A stretch of 64,000 nt of DNA. It comes from Stereum hirsutum FP-91666 SS1. Taxonomy: Eukaryota > Basidiomycota > Agaricomycetes > Russulales > Stereaceae. Within the stretch, counting starts at the first letter, position 1. Every line of letters begins with the position of its first letter. Of this stretch, positions 24,175 through 36,730 are shown one piece after another. Under the pieces are notes generated by a model. The model was not told the origin of the DNA. It ran no database searches and saw only the letters and a list, made by a program, of their open reading frames with translations. The DNA is taken from assembly GCF_000264905.1 (NCBI RefSeq), contig NW_006763138.1:1567216-1631215 (forward strand), read 5' to 3'. The translations under genes were made by a program, and so were the position numbers.

Positions 24175-24734
24175 GGTCGACGCTGTGGGCAGTCGTGATA
24201 ATGATGTGCTGAAAATTGTTGGAGGTCAGCTCAGGCATTTGGATGTCCGGGGAGCCGATAAACAGGACTGCATTTGCAGCATCAACTGGGACGGACCGAG
24301 TGCTTTCAACATTACGGCCGTCTCGAACCTGACGTTCGATGCACTCCGCACTGCTACTCTCCGCTTCTCGCAGTAACGATGATTGAGAAGATATTGACTC
24401 ACCTGGGTCCGTCTGCGATCTGGGTAACGGGAAATTAGGTGGTGATCTCGCACAACCAGGAGGACGAGAGGTGATGGAAGTTCGATACAAAGAAACAACT
24501 AGGAAACTTGCCGGAAATATGGAACAATTGAATCCCCCAAACTCGGCATCGGCCGGTGCCATTACGAAGTACACCACGCCACAACGTGCCACATCGCACA
24601 TAAAATGAGGTTGATGGACATGCATGATGTAGAGTGAATGAAAAACTAATGAAAATGTTTCTGAAGGCTGACAGGTTTGACGACAGTAAGTACCAGCAAA
24701 AAAAGACCTCAGGCGAGTTTTAGATCTCTCACCG

Positions 24735-25743
24735 TCAATAGCTCAACCCAGACACGATATGTTCATATCCGTGTCTTCTACGTTCCTCGCTCATCAGCAG
24801 AATCCAGTGGAATTTCCCTCCCTCCTCCTTCCTCCTCATTTCGCCCAAGCCCGCCTCCAACGTGCTCGACCACGAAGACCTCTCCAGCCTGAAGACATGT
24901 CCCAGCTCAACTCTGTTCTTCAACCTTTCCAACCACACTTCGTGTCTCGGCGGCGGCATAGTGCTTCCCAAAACGAATCTGATGAACTCCGGCATGCCGT
25001 GCAACAGAACCCGATCGTCGCTGATACGGCAAAGTCCTACAAAATTCAAGCTGTAGCGACCAGGAATGACGACGGAGTAGCAGATGGGGATGATGCCGGA
25101 GAAGAATTCGTGCATCGATGGATCGAGATACTCGAGATACTGGGCGGTATGGTGGGGTATGGAGGCGAGTATTGAGTCGCGTACGTCCTTCCATTGCGCA
25201 TTCTGATCGCTTCCGGTGCGTCTTGAGACTTGGGCCCCTCCCTCGCCTCCATCCTCCTCGCCTTGATCATCTCCGTCACCTTCCAACACGAATGCTTGAT
25301 CCTGCGAAACAGTTCTGTCCTCACCCTCATAAAATTATTCTTCAGTGTCGTCGAAGTTCTCGACCTCAAACATCCACTCTCGAGGCCTGATCTTCCCCGC
25401 CTCCACGCGAAACATCTTCGCCGGGTTCCCGTCATGGTCGTCTCTCGCAGAGATTCGGTAGCGAGAGAGCTTACTTATGAACAGACCAATCGCTGACTTG
25501 GCATTGCCTACTACAATAGGCCACCTTCTTACATCGTGTGCAAATCTTGAGTTTGGCGTTTAGCCCTAGATCACTTGCGTCTTGAAAGCATCTAGCGCAG
25601 GTGAGATTACGCTTTTCTCCGCCTAATGTGGATTGTCTTGGGAACGAAAAATCTGAGGGTGAATCGGCCGGCGATACATCGCCTGCTGTAGATTCGGGGA
25701 TAGCAGTGGGCAGAGTTGGAGGTCAGGCGTTAGGTGAGCTCAT
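24735..25743 (-). pseudogene. Broken paralogue of the MYND gene at 23215-24174
   Basis: Starting at ATG 25743 (MSSPNA), there is a TGA at codon 7 (25725-25723). The frame then continues into a complete MYND motif, CARC, then CTRCKKVAYCSRQC, then DWSVHK, with all eight expected ligands up to the intron position. Directly after the donor (CATAA then gtaagc) the sequence jumps to LSRYRISARDDHDGNPAK. Roughly 60 residues present in the intact gene, plus the acceptor, appear deleted. A TAA follows at 25337-25335 after ENFDDTEE. Downstream the frame is open to 24735 (ASIPHHTAQYLEYLDPS), matching the intact gene's ending. Two stops and one deletion make this a pseudogene unless a different exon set is used. 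Confidence 0.65.
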
Positions 25744-26466
25744 AGCTGGAAGTGCAGTGAGGAGAAGTGTACTGTATAAACGCTAAGAGATAAGTGTGTC
25801 AGTGCTCTTTCAGGTAGTTGATATCCTGCGAGAAGAACCGCGATGGTAGGCACTGTTTAGCCTAACGAGTACACTGTGGACATATACATTGCTCATCATA
25901 GAAAGAGACCGAAGAACACAGGTAGAACGTCAAGATATTCACGGTGAGTGGGCAGGTAGCTTATCTCGAGGTGTAGGCTCTGATCCCAGGTGCGAATCCA
26001 GGTCCATGAGACGCATCAAGAGCCTAAACGGGTCGGAAATTTTCACTCACCGGTGTGGCTATAAGAATCCTAAAACACCAAAGGTAAAGTGCAGAAACGT
26101 CGCAGAAGCAAGCAGGTCGAACGAGTCGTCAGCAAGACCAAAGATAGGAGCCCTCGGCGGACTTTGACAAGACATCCGTCTTTCGGCCTATGCCGAAGGA
26201 TCCAGGTTGCGCCACACTGGGTACAGTGGGCCACATCTGCCTCCACGTCCCTGCCACGCATCTCCTCCGCTACACGAAAAGAGTAGAAACCGCAGTTAAT
26301 TCATAAAATTACATAGTCACCAGAGAAGATGCCCGGACAACTTTTCATCATCAGGTTCAGAGGCAGAGATCTGCCTCTGCAGCTGCCAGGTCCATGCTTT
26401 TCTTCTTCCGACCCGCCCTCCTCATGTCTCACACCGGACTTGCGCTATACAAATGCATACATCGGA
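25744..26466. other. Intergenic, no supported gene
   Basis: A minus-strand open frame near 26261 has one Cys-x2-Cys pair (AHCTQCGATW), but no further zinc-finger ligands in a consistent frame. Nothing else is recognised. Confidence 0.4.
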
Positions 26467-29400
26467 CTATATCAGCAAAATCACCCTATAAAGATGACGA
26501 AAAAGGATGGTCACGAACCTCACAAACCCAGACAAACTCCCCGTGACCGTAGCCGTCGCCGTCGCCGACCCAGTAGAAGTAGTAGTGCTCGACGAATTTG
26601 ACGAAACACCAGTCAGTTCGACAAGAGGATCCGGACATGTCGGAGCGGTGAGTACGTGGCCGAAATTCGAGGCTGCCCAGAGGACGACACCGTTCGTCCA
26701 GCCAAAGCCGGCCTGTTGTGCATATGCGTGGAGGTGAGGATGGATTGGTGTGTGCAGGTGAGGGGGAAGGGGTAGGCAGGAGGGATTAGAGCCGAAGTCT
26801 ATGGGTAAAGAAATGGAAGGCGTACCTGGACGGTATACTCCCCTCCCGTCCCTCCGATATCGATATCTGACCTCGAGAACTTCTCGAACATCTGTATCCA
26901 ATGAGCGAACCGACCTCATAGGTTTTTTGCCCGGGGAAATGCAAGACATGATGGCGAACGTACGTTTCCAGTGTTATTGATGCTCCCACTGATATTCAAC
27001 GCCGCGTCGGAGAGACGAGGGAGTAAGCCTGGGAGGGAACCACCGGTCGAGTACCTATGTCAACGGTAACACGATTATTAGTTCTGTGCCGCGTTAGAAG
27101 CACACAATGACAACACAAACGAGAAAGAAAAAGATAGAAACTCACCAACTACAAAACGCACTCCCAACATACCGATTCGCCACCTCCCTCACCAACATAT
27201 CTCTCCACCCCTCTCCTCCCGCAGCACTCCCACCATTCAACACCGTACTTCCATTCCCTCCACCAAGCAGATTAATATCCGCCCCCGGCCCCACCTTCGT
27301 CGCGTTCACCCCCGAGCTAAGTGGCGCGATCGGCTGGCCCGGCAATTCGTCCTCTGCAATACTGAGCTGGCCGGACGGGATGAGAGCGTAGGAGGATGCG
27401 TTGGTTGGCGGTGTGGGGAGGGGAGATGTTGTGAGATTTGAGGGGAGGGAGAGGAGGGCTTGGATTGCGATGTACTGGTGGGGTGGCCAGGCGTTGTCGT
27501 CCCTTTATGTGCAGGAGGAGTCGTTAGCATGAGAGTGAGGAAGCGAGAGAGGGAGGGGGGGAAAAGGGGGGACGTACCACTGCAGCCCACTCTCTATGAA
27601 CGTGACAGGTAGCGTTCCGTTATACCTCTGCATCACCATATTGACTATCAAGAAAAATCAGCTTCTTCGCCGTTCAAGATGATGGGCATAGGCGGGGGAA
27701 GAAGACCCACCGCTCGCAAACGCGCCAAACGCATTAGTCTCGTTCGTCAAGATCTCATCAGGCACGATACCCACCCAAAACGGATAGAACGTCGCCATCG
27801 AGAAAATATCGTTCCGCCTGTTCAGCGCACCACACCAAAAACAACCACATCAACAAAGTTCTTGGTCGCGGTAAAATGTAGGCAGGAGGTAGAAGGACGG
27901 AAGGAGGCAAAAGGTGGGAAGGAGGCAAAAGGTGGGAAGGAGGCAAAAGGTGGAAGGAGATAAAAGGTGGGAAGGAGGCAAAAGGTAGGAGGGAGAGCAC
28001 GTACGCGTCGCTCGTCAGATTATAGTCATAAAAGGCCAACTTCTCCGCATCCCAGAATAAGTCCAAAATGCCCGCTTTGATCGTTTCCGCGATCTCGAGA
28101 TGCTGCGTCGCGAGCGTCGTCGCCGTTTCGTTTGAACTTGAAGGGTCGGAGATGGTGTAGAGCGAGGCGAGGAGGGCGTTGGCGTTGTCTGTTCGTGCAA
28201 ATGCGATTAGATACTTCGTTCTCAGTTATCAGAGACAAGATGATAAAGGCAGAAAATGAAGGCGTGGGGAGGGTCCCGATGTAGAGGCATGGGAAGGAAC
28301 AGAAGAAAGAGAGAGGGGAATGAGAGTTAACGCACATAGCAAACTATTCAAATCCACCGGGATCGTATTCTTCACATTCAAGCTCCTCAGCGCCGGGATC
28401 GTGTTATTACTCCCGCCCGCGAGCGGCTGCGACACGAAGCGAGTCGAGTAGTCCCATCCTATTTTCCCCACACCAATATCGTAGACCAGCAGGTTTTCAG
28501 AACCATTGGGTGGTCAAGAAGAGAACCATTTTGCGGTTAGCGGGGTCCCCGGTGGACAGGAAGGAGGGGGGAAGAGAAGGAGGGAGAGAAGGAGAGAAGG
28601 AGGGAGGGAGAGAGGGAGGGAGGGAGAGAACACCGACGGACAACAGAGGGCATGAGAAAACGTACCAGTCTCCGCACCGCTGGCTAGCTCAGAATACAAT
28701 TCCGCTCGTTCCGTCTCGTTCAGCGCAGGCAGCGTCGGGTCGTTCGCCGTCTCGTAATCTAACGTTTCGTGTCGTCCAACAACCGACCATCAGCACACAT
28801 TCGAGGAAAGGTACAATGAAATATGGTATTTCTTTATGAAGAAAAGGGGGAATGATCGTGGTGGCGGGTGACCATTGTGGCGAACAATGAAAGTGGAAAT
28901 CCAAACTTAAAGCTGCGAAACGCACCAGTAAGATACGACTCCGGCCTCGGCGCAGAGTTCGTGACCGCATACCGAGCCATGTCGTACGTCTGGTTCGTGT
29001 ATGAGCTCCGTACTTCGATCGTGCGGTTGTTTCGCCACCAGGAGAGTTCGTTCTGTGGACGATCGGGGTGGGTTAGCGTTAGAGGAGAGATGGACAATGG
29101 AGGAAAGAGGAAAGGGGGAGATGTGGAGGGATTGGCGTACCTCGGCGAGAGGAAGAGCGCGGGTGAGGATGGAGGTGTCGTTCGTTGTGGTCACGTAGTT
29201 GTAGAGCATCTGAGATTGTGTGTTATAACCCCATATAAAGAATGCAAAATCATGGATGTGGACATACGTGGATGAAAAGAGGTGGTTGAGACCGGTTGAG
29301 ATCTGATAGACGTCAGTAAGTTCGGAAAATCGCTTGCTGATAACAGGGGAGAAAAGAAAGACTGACAATAGATACGACCTCCGTTGGGTATGAAACCAAG

Positions 29401-30325
29401 CGTCTCGATTTCGTCCATGAAGTTCTGAAGTGTCGAGTTCACAATGTCGTACAACTCCGACTTCAGCAGACCCTCAACGATCCAGAAACTATCCCAATAA
29501 TCTGTCCACAAGATAAATGAGAACCACAACCACACCTCGTATCCAACCACTCGAATACGGAGGGGAAAAAACTCACATTGCTCCCTGAACCGTCCCCCCG
29601 GAATCACAAACGTATGATTCAACGGAATCAACGAACTCTCACACCTCTCGCTCGTCCCCTCCTCACAAACCGCACTCTCATTCGTCGACCTGATCAAATC
29701 CGACCAATACCCATTCACCACGCCCGCCCATGCATTCAGCACCGGGTCCGTCACATTCTGCAAAAACGCAGGAGTGGAATTGGATGACGAAGAGCCGAGA
29801 ACGAGCGCCTCGAGCTCGAGACCCTCACCGCCGAAGTTGGTATCGACGAAGTTGAGGACAGAGCCTTCGGTGGTCGTCCCGTTCGAGTCTGTGGCGTTGA
29901 TGGAGGCGAAGGCGGTCAGGACGGATTGGGTAGAGTTGAGTGTCGGTTTATCGACGAATGTTTTGGGGTCGGTGTAGAGTTGTGCGAGGTTGACAGTTTG
30001 AAGGATCTGTCCTCAACACTGGTTTGGGATGCTTGTACTTGGGCAGAACAAGATAGGGGCGACGTACCTCGCCTGCACAAAAGATCTCGCTCGGGCACCA
30101 AGCTTGGTGTGGCGGGAGCGGAACCTGGGAAGGTAATGTGGCGCTCAACGACGCGGTCGGGCTCGCTACCACCGTCGAGACCGACACGGTCGATACACTC
30201 GTCACCGTCGCCGTCGCTGATACACTCGTAGAATCAACACCAGCCTGAGGAGCAGTACGGGCCAGATCAACAGAGAAAGCTATAGTCGCCACTACAAGCG
30301 AGACCGCTCGAAAATTGGGAGACAT
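26467..30325 (-). CDS. Secreted GH37 trehalase
   Basis: A multi-exon gene with about a dozen introns. The start is ATG 30325 (the longer frame begins at GTG). The signal peptide (AVSLVVATIAFSVDLARTAP) is followed by a Ser/Thr-rich stretch. Family signature 1 is PGGRFREQYYWDSFW, restored across an intron whose donor is near 29577. Further GH37 blocks are IETLGFIPNGGRIYY, RSQPP, ESGWDYSTRF-like and a TIVPVDLN-like region (here NTIPVDLNSLLC). Signature 2 reads GLQWDDNAWPPHQY. The enzyme splits trehalose into two glucose units, and the signal peptide suggests the extracellular or vacuolar (acid) type. The C-terminus is a Ser/Thr/Ala-rich tail; the final exon end (26467) is the least certain part. 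Confidence 0.88.
27899..27992. repeat. Tandem repeat of about 17 bp inside a trehalase intron
   Basis: Five to six copies of aaggaggcaaaaggtgg, slightly variable in the later units. Confidence 0.85.
28551..28630. repeat. Purine-only low-complexity tract inside a trehalase intron
   Basis: About 80 bp of ggag/agag repeats, all A and G on the plus strand apart from the first few bases. Confidence 0.85.
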
Positions 30326-31528
30326 TTGTGCCACACTGTCCAGGTGAGCGGGGGACGAGGAGTGGTGGAACAGAGAAAGTCGAGCGCGTCATTGTGATGC
30401 GCAATGGAGGGGTATTTGAGGGCGGGAGTTGGCGCTAAGACCCAGGTCAGGTGGCTGCTCGGCATGTGAGACCGCCCGTTGTCTCGCCCTTTTACATACG
30501 TACTGTGGACATGTCCTGGGCCTTGGCTTTTCTACAAAGTCAGCGTTGCTCGTCAGCAAGGACTGCAATCGGCGTTGTAACTAATGGTGTTTTGTTTAAT
30601 GTTTTGGTTCATGGTGCACAATGAGGAGAACGTGGGAACCGAGTTGGAGACGTTGCGGGAGCAAACTGTTGGAAGCTAATGGCCTCCGAATTCAACAAGG
30701 ACAAACAAAGACGATGTCACCCCTCCACTCCAGGCCAACTCGAGCACAATACGAATTTCCCAGGCAATTCCCAGGAGACGCTGACTACATTTCATGCTTG
30801 CTTTCTGTCCACACGGCAGTTTATGATCTTGTTCGTTGACAGACTTGACCTCTTGTTCAGCCCTGAATTTACCTACTGGTAAGCTCGCAGTTTTTTCCTA
30901 TTGCGAATGCGCCTTGGACTTGTCTTCGGCGGACTTGTTTGACTTCACGATCCGGAAAGTTGGCTGGTGATCGTTCTTGTGCCAGCGCGAGGTAGATATA
31001 GTGATCATGAAGAAGGTGAAGACAAGGGATGTACGGTGGACGTAGCTTCCGAATGGCAGTGCTGAACTGGAAGATATTGGAGGAGAGCATACAACGTTAA
31101 CTCGGCACTAGTCACTGGCCTCCTCGCCCCACCATGCTGTATGTACTGCTTTTCATTCTCGTCAGTTAGGGGTATTCTCAATGACAGTAGTGTTCATGTC
31201 TTGACTTCGAGCTTCAAGGTCAACGCTTCAAAGTCGAACATTGCACGAGATCGGGGGGTGCCGGCCGATCAAGGCGACCAGGAAATTTCTACATCGATAT
31301 CACCGTGGTACTTTCGTTTGTGTGTGTCATCCTGTGCTTCCGCCGAGCTCATCCTGGGATCTGATTCGTTTCCGAGTAATTGTGCTTGTGTTGTTGGTCA
31401 TTCGGAAGCGACGCCATTCCTGACTCGTCCCCGTCAGTACCTTGTTCACTCCAGATCAAATAGTCGCATCTTCATCTTGGACATCTCAGACCCGCACAAC
31501 TCAGAAGTGGTACTCAGCTGTTGCACAA
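30326..31528. other. Intergenic; left part of the F-box duplication unit
   Basis: From about 30861 the sequence is a clear copy of 33941 onward (for example ttggacttgtcttcggcgga in both). The stretch 30640-30720 (cctccgaattcaacaagga) reappears in altered form near 36920-36990. No gene is supported before the F-box copy at 31529. Confidence 0.55.
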
Positions 31529-33470
31529 TGCCAGTCTCCAGATCTACCGTCATCTCCGATCTTCCCTGCGAGATCCTCCAAAAAGTCGCTCTCTGCCTCC
31601 CCCGGACAGCAGACGTTTTCCACCTCTCGTTGGCTACTCGATACCTAAAGGCTTCTCTCACTGACCCCGTCCTGTTCAAGCGACGTCTCTCGCTTGCAGA
31701 GTGGGATGTAGAGTCGTGGGAAGAGGAGGACAGGGATCGTGTTGAGACTGAGGCGAAATACAGGCGCGCTCGGATCGTTGGATGCGTATCGATCATATCC
31801 ACTCGAGAGTACAAGAATTATTCGTGGAAGGCTCTTCCTCCAGAGCAATAGCACCGCACGCCTCCCCTATGATCCTCAGCGGCCAGGGATCACACAACGG
31901 TCCGAACGAATCTCTTCGCGGTATCGCTGTTGAACAACGCGATGGCACAGCTGAACTTGGTCAGAAGATACTATGGCTGGCCAATGTGGGTCGCCTTCTC
32001 CCCGCAGTCATCATGCATCATCGTAAGTCCATCTACTGCCCACAAGCTTCCTGATGGTTACCAGTACGAATGCATTTGCTACCGATCAATATTTTGACAA
32101 TTTGAACCCCAGGAGAACATAATCTCATCCAATTGACTTCCCCGCTGTTCTCTCCTGCGCGGTCCACGATCATCAGGGCCGTGAACGAGTTTGCTTTCGC
32201 GGACAAGCCTGAGCCTCAGTGGCAAGATGAAGCCATTATTCCGGCAGCATTATTGGAGCAGTTGTCCTTCTGTGTGACATTCATGTTCTTCGCTGGTACG
32301 TGCCCCTTTTCCTTTCCTCGGCGATTACAATCGTGCCCTGCCAGACAACATACTGACCCGATCATATGTATTACTTCATGATAATGATTCAAAGGTGATG
32401 CCTCCTCGTTGATTACTCGACCATCTCATCTGCCGCACAGTACTTCCATCCAATTTTACAATGCTCTATTAGGCTATGGCCATCGACATTCCCAGCGCCG
32501 CGGTCCCAGCAACATCGAATACCTTTCTCCGACTTCCGGTGCAGGGGATTATCCCTGTGACCTTCTTTCCAACGACCATCCAAGCTCCATTTTTATCTCC
32601 AAGCGATTCTCCGGTGCATTCATCAAGCTTGCATCTTTCCACGCTTATCTTGTACAATTCATCGCCGCCCAAGGCGCATTCTCTCCTAACCTTCTACCTC
32701 CGAATTTCGCCCATACCGTCGCACAAGGACCTCTGGTCGATCCTACCCCATGGCTAGCATGGTCTGACCATCACGAGGGCCCATGCGCTCTATCGCAGAT
32801 ATCTGAGCGGCCCTGGCTCGACCTGGGCCACGGTTCGGACAATGGCAAAGGATTCGGCATAGGGCGCATACTCTCTTTCTTGACGAACGATGACTCAGAG
32901 TGGGCAGGATACTACGTCTACAGCAACATGAGGCTCGTACGCGCCGATGCACCCATGCATTTCACTTTGCGCGCTACATCCATCGCATTGGCTTCCTCCG
33001 ACACCTATTATGATGTGTCTGGGTCCTACCCGACACCCCCGCGCATATTGCACTTCGACGGCTCTGGCTCGGACGGTATCGCCGCTTTCACTCTCGTGGG
33101 GAGCATAAATCTGAGGACTGGACTGGTCGAGGCTGTGAAGGATTATGCAGGGTTGACGACAAGGTGGAATTGGGCGGGCGTTGTCACTCCGTTTGGGATG
33201 GTGGGGAAGTGGGGGGATCGTCACTCGTGGGGAGGATGGTGGTGGATTTGGCCGAGGAAGTGGAGTGAGTGAGAGGGAGCTGACCCTCACGAAAGACATG
33301 ATGATCGTCAAGGAGAATGGAGCCGTTCAGTAGCGCGATGAAGGAAATATAAGCAGCCAAGTTCGGGCACGCGTCGTTATCTGACGCAAATAATGAACAA
33401 CTATTCCCGAGCTCCCACGTACAGCCGTGGAAAAATCGTCAGGGTATTTCAGGCTCATACGTATGCGAAT
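30861..33470. repeat. Tandem segmental duplication, copy 1
   Basis: The non-coding leader (ctggtaagctcgca, ttggacttgtcttcggcgga), the F-box gene and about 200 bp of 3' flank (gatgatcgt, gcagccaagttc, acagccgtggaaa) all recur in the same order in copy 2 at about 33941-36730. The copies differ by many substitutions and small indels. Confidence 0.8.
31529..33272 (+). pseudogene. F-box protein gene, copy 1, frameshifted
   Basis: The first exon opens at ATG 31529 with an F-box motif (ISDLPCEILQKVALCLP). Compared with copy 2 (34770), this copy lacks 13 nt (gccacaggcgaag in copy 2) near 31755, and the frame then stops at 31849-31851. Past the break, the old frame is open from 31782 and continues through introns matching copy 2: donor in the catcatc/gtaagt context, acceptor cag before GAGAACATAATC, and a second intron ending caaag before GTGATGCC. 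It runs to the stop at 33272. The C-terminal part (GSDGIAAFTLVGSINLR, WNWAGVVTPFGMVGKWGD) is an FBXO31-like C-terminal domain. A shorter product from the in-frame ATG at 31782 would lack the F-box. Confidence 0.6.
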
Positions 33471-34769
33471 CCCAGACTCGGAAGGATATCCAGTCAGTAA
33501 GTGGTTCTACTTATTCGAAGCGGCAATATTTGAATTGGGTTCCGTTGACAAAGGAGGAGAGAGGAGGTTTTCGTTTCAGCATGTTGTGTGTGGGTTGATC
33601 TATTGAGCGGGTTGAGGTCTCGCTGATTACGTGAATGAAAGGTTGCCATTATTGCGTCTTGTTTATTCTCTATCCCCTCGAAAAAGTTCAAATATACTTA
33701 AATCAAACTACACGGACAAATTTCAGGCGAGGATTTGCCCAGTGGAAATAGCATATGCCAGTACCACATGGAAGAAGGGAACACACAGGTGTGGCCCATA
33801 TGCTTGTGGCGCAACACCCGGCAGGCGCCGCAAGACAACGTTCAAAATCTCCAGTGCGAGCTCTGTTCCTCATCTTTCTTCACACCAACTACGAGCTCGG
33901 GTTGATCGCTTCTGTCGCATTTCCTGATTTCACTTCTCATTCGGCCCTGAATTTAGCTCCTGGTAAGCTCGCAACTTGTCCTCATTGTGGATGTGTCTTG
34001 GACTTGTCTTCGGCGGACTTGTTGAACTTCACAATCCGGATTGGCTGGTGATTGTTTTTGTGTCATTTGCAGGGGCCCGCAGATAACATCGAGGGATGGG
34101 CCCACCGTATGTGATATGAAGTCTCTCCTAACGATCTATAGTGAGGACGAACGATCGTCGATTGTCTTCCTCGCTCGTTGAGTCCGGATTTCTAGACTAT
34201 CCTGGCGATGATCATGATAGAAATCATGCGAAGATATTTCCCTTCGAAACCGTGAAGTAGTGGTTTATACAACAAATCATATCATGAAGGATGCGAAGAC
34301 AAAGGGGTTATGGTGGGCGTAGCTTGCGAACAGTGGCGAACAATGGAGAGCATGTGACTCGTCGCTGACCTCCTCACCCCATCATGCAGTATGTGCTGCT
34401 TTTCATTCTAGTCAGTTACAGGGATACTTTTAGAGACCGTAGTGCTCATGTCTTGACTTCGAGCTTCAAAGTCGAACATTGCACGAGATCGTGAGGCGCC
34501 GGCTGATCAACGCGATCAGGAAATTCCTATCATACATCATCGTGGCACTTCCGCTTTTTGTGCGTGACATGAGGTGCTTGCACCCAGCTCATCCTGGGAT
34601 CCGATTCGTTTCCGAGTAACGGTGCTTGTGCTGTTGGTCATTCGGAAGCGACGCCATTCCTGACTCGTCCCAGTCACACTCTGAACTAAATACTCGCGCC
34701 TTCATCTTTACCACAGTGATTCACGCCTCAGACCCTCACGGCTCAAAAGTGATACTTAGCTGCTGAACG
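33273..34769. other. Intergenic between the two F-box copies
   Basis: The first 200 bp is the 3' flank of copy 1. From about 33941 it is the leader of the second duplication unit. The stretch between, about 33500-33940, has no recognised feature. No coding signal is supported. Confidence 0.55.
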
Positions 34770-36730
34770 ATGCCAGCCTCTATATCTACTGTCATATCTG
34801 ATCTTGCTTGCGAGATCCTTCAAAAAGTCGCTCTCTGCCTCCCTCGGACAGCAGATGTCTTCCACCTCTCATTCGCTACTCGATACCTGAGGGCCTCTCT
34901 CACTGACCCGGTCCTGTTCAAGCGACGCCTCTCGCTTGAAGGGTGGGATGTAAAGTCGTGGGAGGAAGAGGATGGGGATCGTGGTGAGATAGAAGCCACA
35001 GGCGAAGGCGAAATACAGACACGCTCGGATCGTTGGATGCGTATCGATCATATACACTCGAGAGTACAAGAACTGTTCACGGAAGGCTCTTCCACCAGTG
35101 CAACAGCACCGCACGTTGCTCCTCCAGTTCTCGACGGCCAAGGACCACATAATGATCTGAACCGCCTCATTCGTAGTATCGCTAGTGGACAACATGATGG
35201 CACAGCTGAACTTGGTCAGAAGATACACTGGTTGGCCAATGTTGCTCACCTGCTTCCTGCAGTGATCATGCATCATCGTAAGCCTATCTATTTGCCACAA
35301 ACTTCCTGCTGGTTACCAGTACAGATGCATTTCCTAACGGCCAGTATTTTGACACTTTGTACTGCAGGAGAACATAATCTTTCCCGATTGACTAACCCGC
35401 TGTTCTCTCCTGCGTGGTTCACGATCACCAAGGCCGTGAACCAGTTCGCTTTCGCAGACCAGACCGGGCCTCAGTGGCAAGATGAGTCTATAATTCCGGC
35501 TGCACTGTTGGAGCAGTTGTCCTTTTGTGTGGCATTGATGTTCTTCGCCAGTGCGTGTCCCTTTTTCTTTTCCTCGGCGATATAATCGCGCCCCGCCCAA
35601 TATACTGACCTGATCGTCCGTATCACTTCATGATACCGATTTAAAGGTCATACCGACTCGTTGGCTTCCCTCTTCGACCAACCATCCCGTCGGCCGTACA
35701 GTACTCCTCTCCAATTTTACACCATTGTATTAAGCAATGAGCGTCGACATTCGCAGCGCCGCGGTCCCAGCGTCGAATACTTCTCTCCAGCTTCTGGTCC
35801 AGGAGATCATCGTTCTCAGCTTCTGTCCCACGACGATCCAAGCTCCATTTTCATCTCCAAGCGATTCTCCGGTGCATTCATCAAACTTGCGTTCTTCCAC
35901 GCTTACCTTGTACAGTTCATCACGGCCCAAGGCGCATCATCTTCTCTGAACATACTGCCTCCGAGCTTCGCCGATACCGTCGCCCAAGGACCTCTGGTCG
36001 ATCCAACCACATGGCTAGCATGGTCTGACCATCGCAATGGCGCATGTGCGTTATCGCAGACATCTGAGCGGCCCTGGCTCGACCTGGGCGACAGTTCGGA
36101 GAATCGCAAAGGGTTCGGCATAGGGCGCATACTCTCTTGCTTAACGAATGAAGACTCGGAGTGGGCAGGATACTACATTTACAACAACATGGGATTCGTA
36201 CGCGCTGATGCGCCCATGCATTTCACTTTGCGCGCCACATCCACACCATTGGCCCCCTCCGAGACTGACGTGCCTGAGTCTGAACCGACATCCTCGCACA
36301 TACTGCACTTCGACGGCTCTGGCTCGGACGGCATCGCCGCTTTCACTCTCGTGGGGAGTATAAATCTGAGGACTGGACTGATGGAGGCTGTGAAGGATTA
36401 CGCGGGATTGACGACGAGGTGGGATTGGGCGGGCGTTGTCACGCCATTTGGGATGGTGGGGAAGTGGGGAAATCCTCACTCGTGGGGAGGATGGTGGTGG
36501 ATCTGGCCGAGGAAGTGGAGTGAGTGAGTGAGAGGGAGCTGACTGTGAATCTGATGGAAATGATGATCGTGAAGGAGAGTGGGACGTTCGGCAGCAGTTG
36601 CGATGAAGGGAATGTAGCAGCCAAGTTCAAGCACGCGTCATTAACTGACACAAATAATGTAGAACTGTTTCTTGACTGTTCCTGATCTCCCATTAACAGC
36701 CGTGGAAAGCACGGTAGGGGTATCTCAGGC
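33941..36730. repeat. Tandem segmental duplication, copy 2
   Basis: Direct copy of 30861-33470 in the same orientation, about 3.1 kb downstream. It contains the intact F-box gene 34770-36527. Confidence 0.8.
34770..36527 (+). CDS. F-box protein with FBXO31-like C-terminal domain, copy 2
   Basis: Exon 1 34770-35277, exon 2 35368 to about 35549 (donor gtgcgt), then a final exon from about 35646 to the TGA at 36527. The F-box is at residues 8-45 (STVISDLACEILQKVALCLP, RTADVFHLS, ATRYL, DPVLFKRRLS). The middle is variable, with a conserved GTAELGQKI block. The C-terminal half has RFSGAFIKLAFFHAY, SERPWLDLGD, GYYIYNNMG, GSDGIAAFTLVGSINLR and GGWWWIWPRKWSE. F-box proteins recruit substrates to SCF ubiquitin ligases through Skp1, and the C-terminal domain would be the substrate-binding part. 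The target is unknown. All exons are in frame, so this copy is probably functional. Confidence 0.75.

Noticed and set aside
26070..26261. Cys-x2-Cys pair, possibly a third MYND copy
   Set aside because: Only one pair of ligands in a consistent frame and no similarity to the other two copies beyond it.
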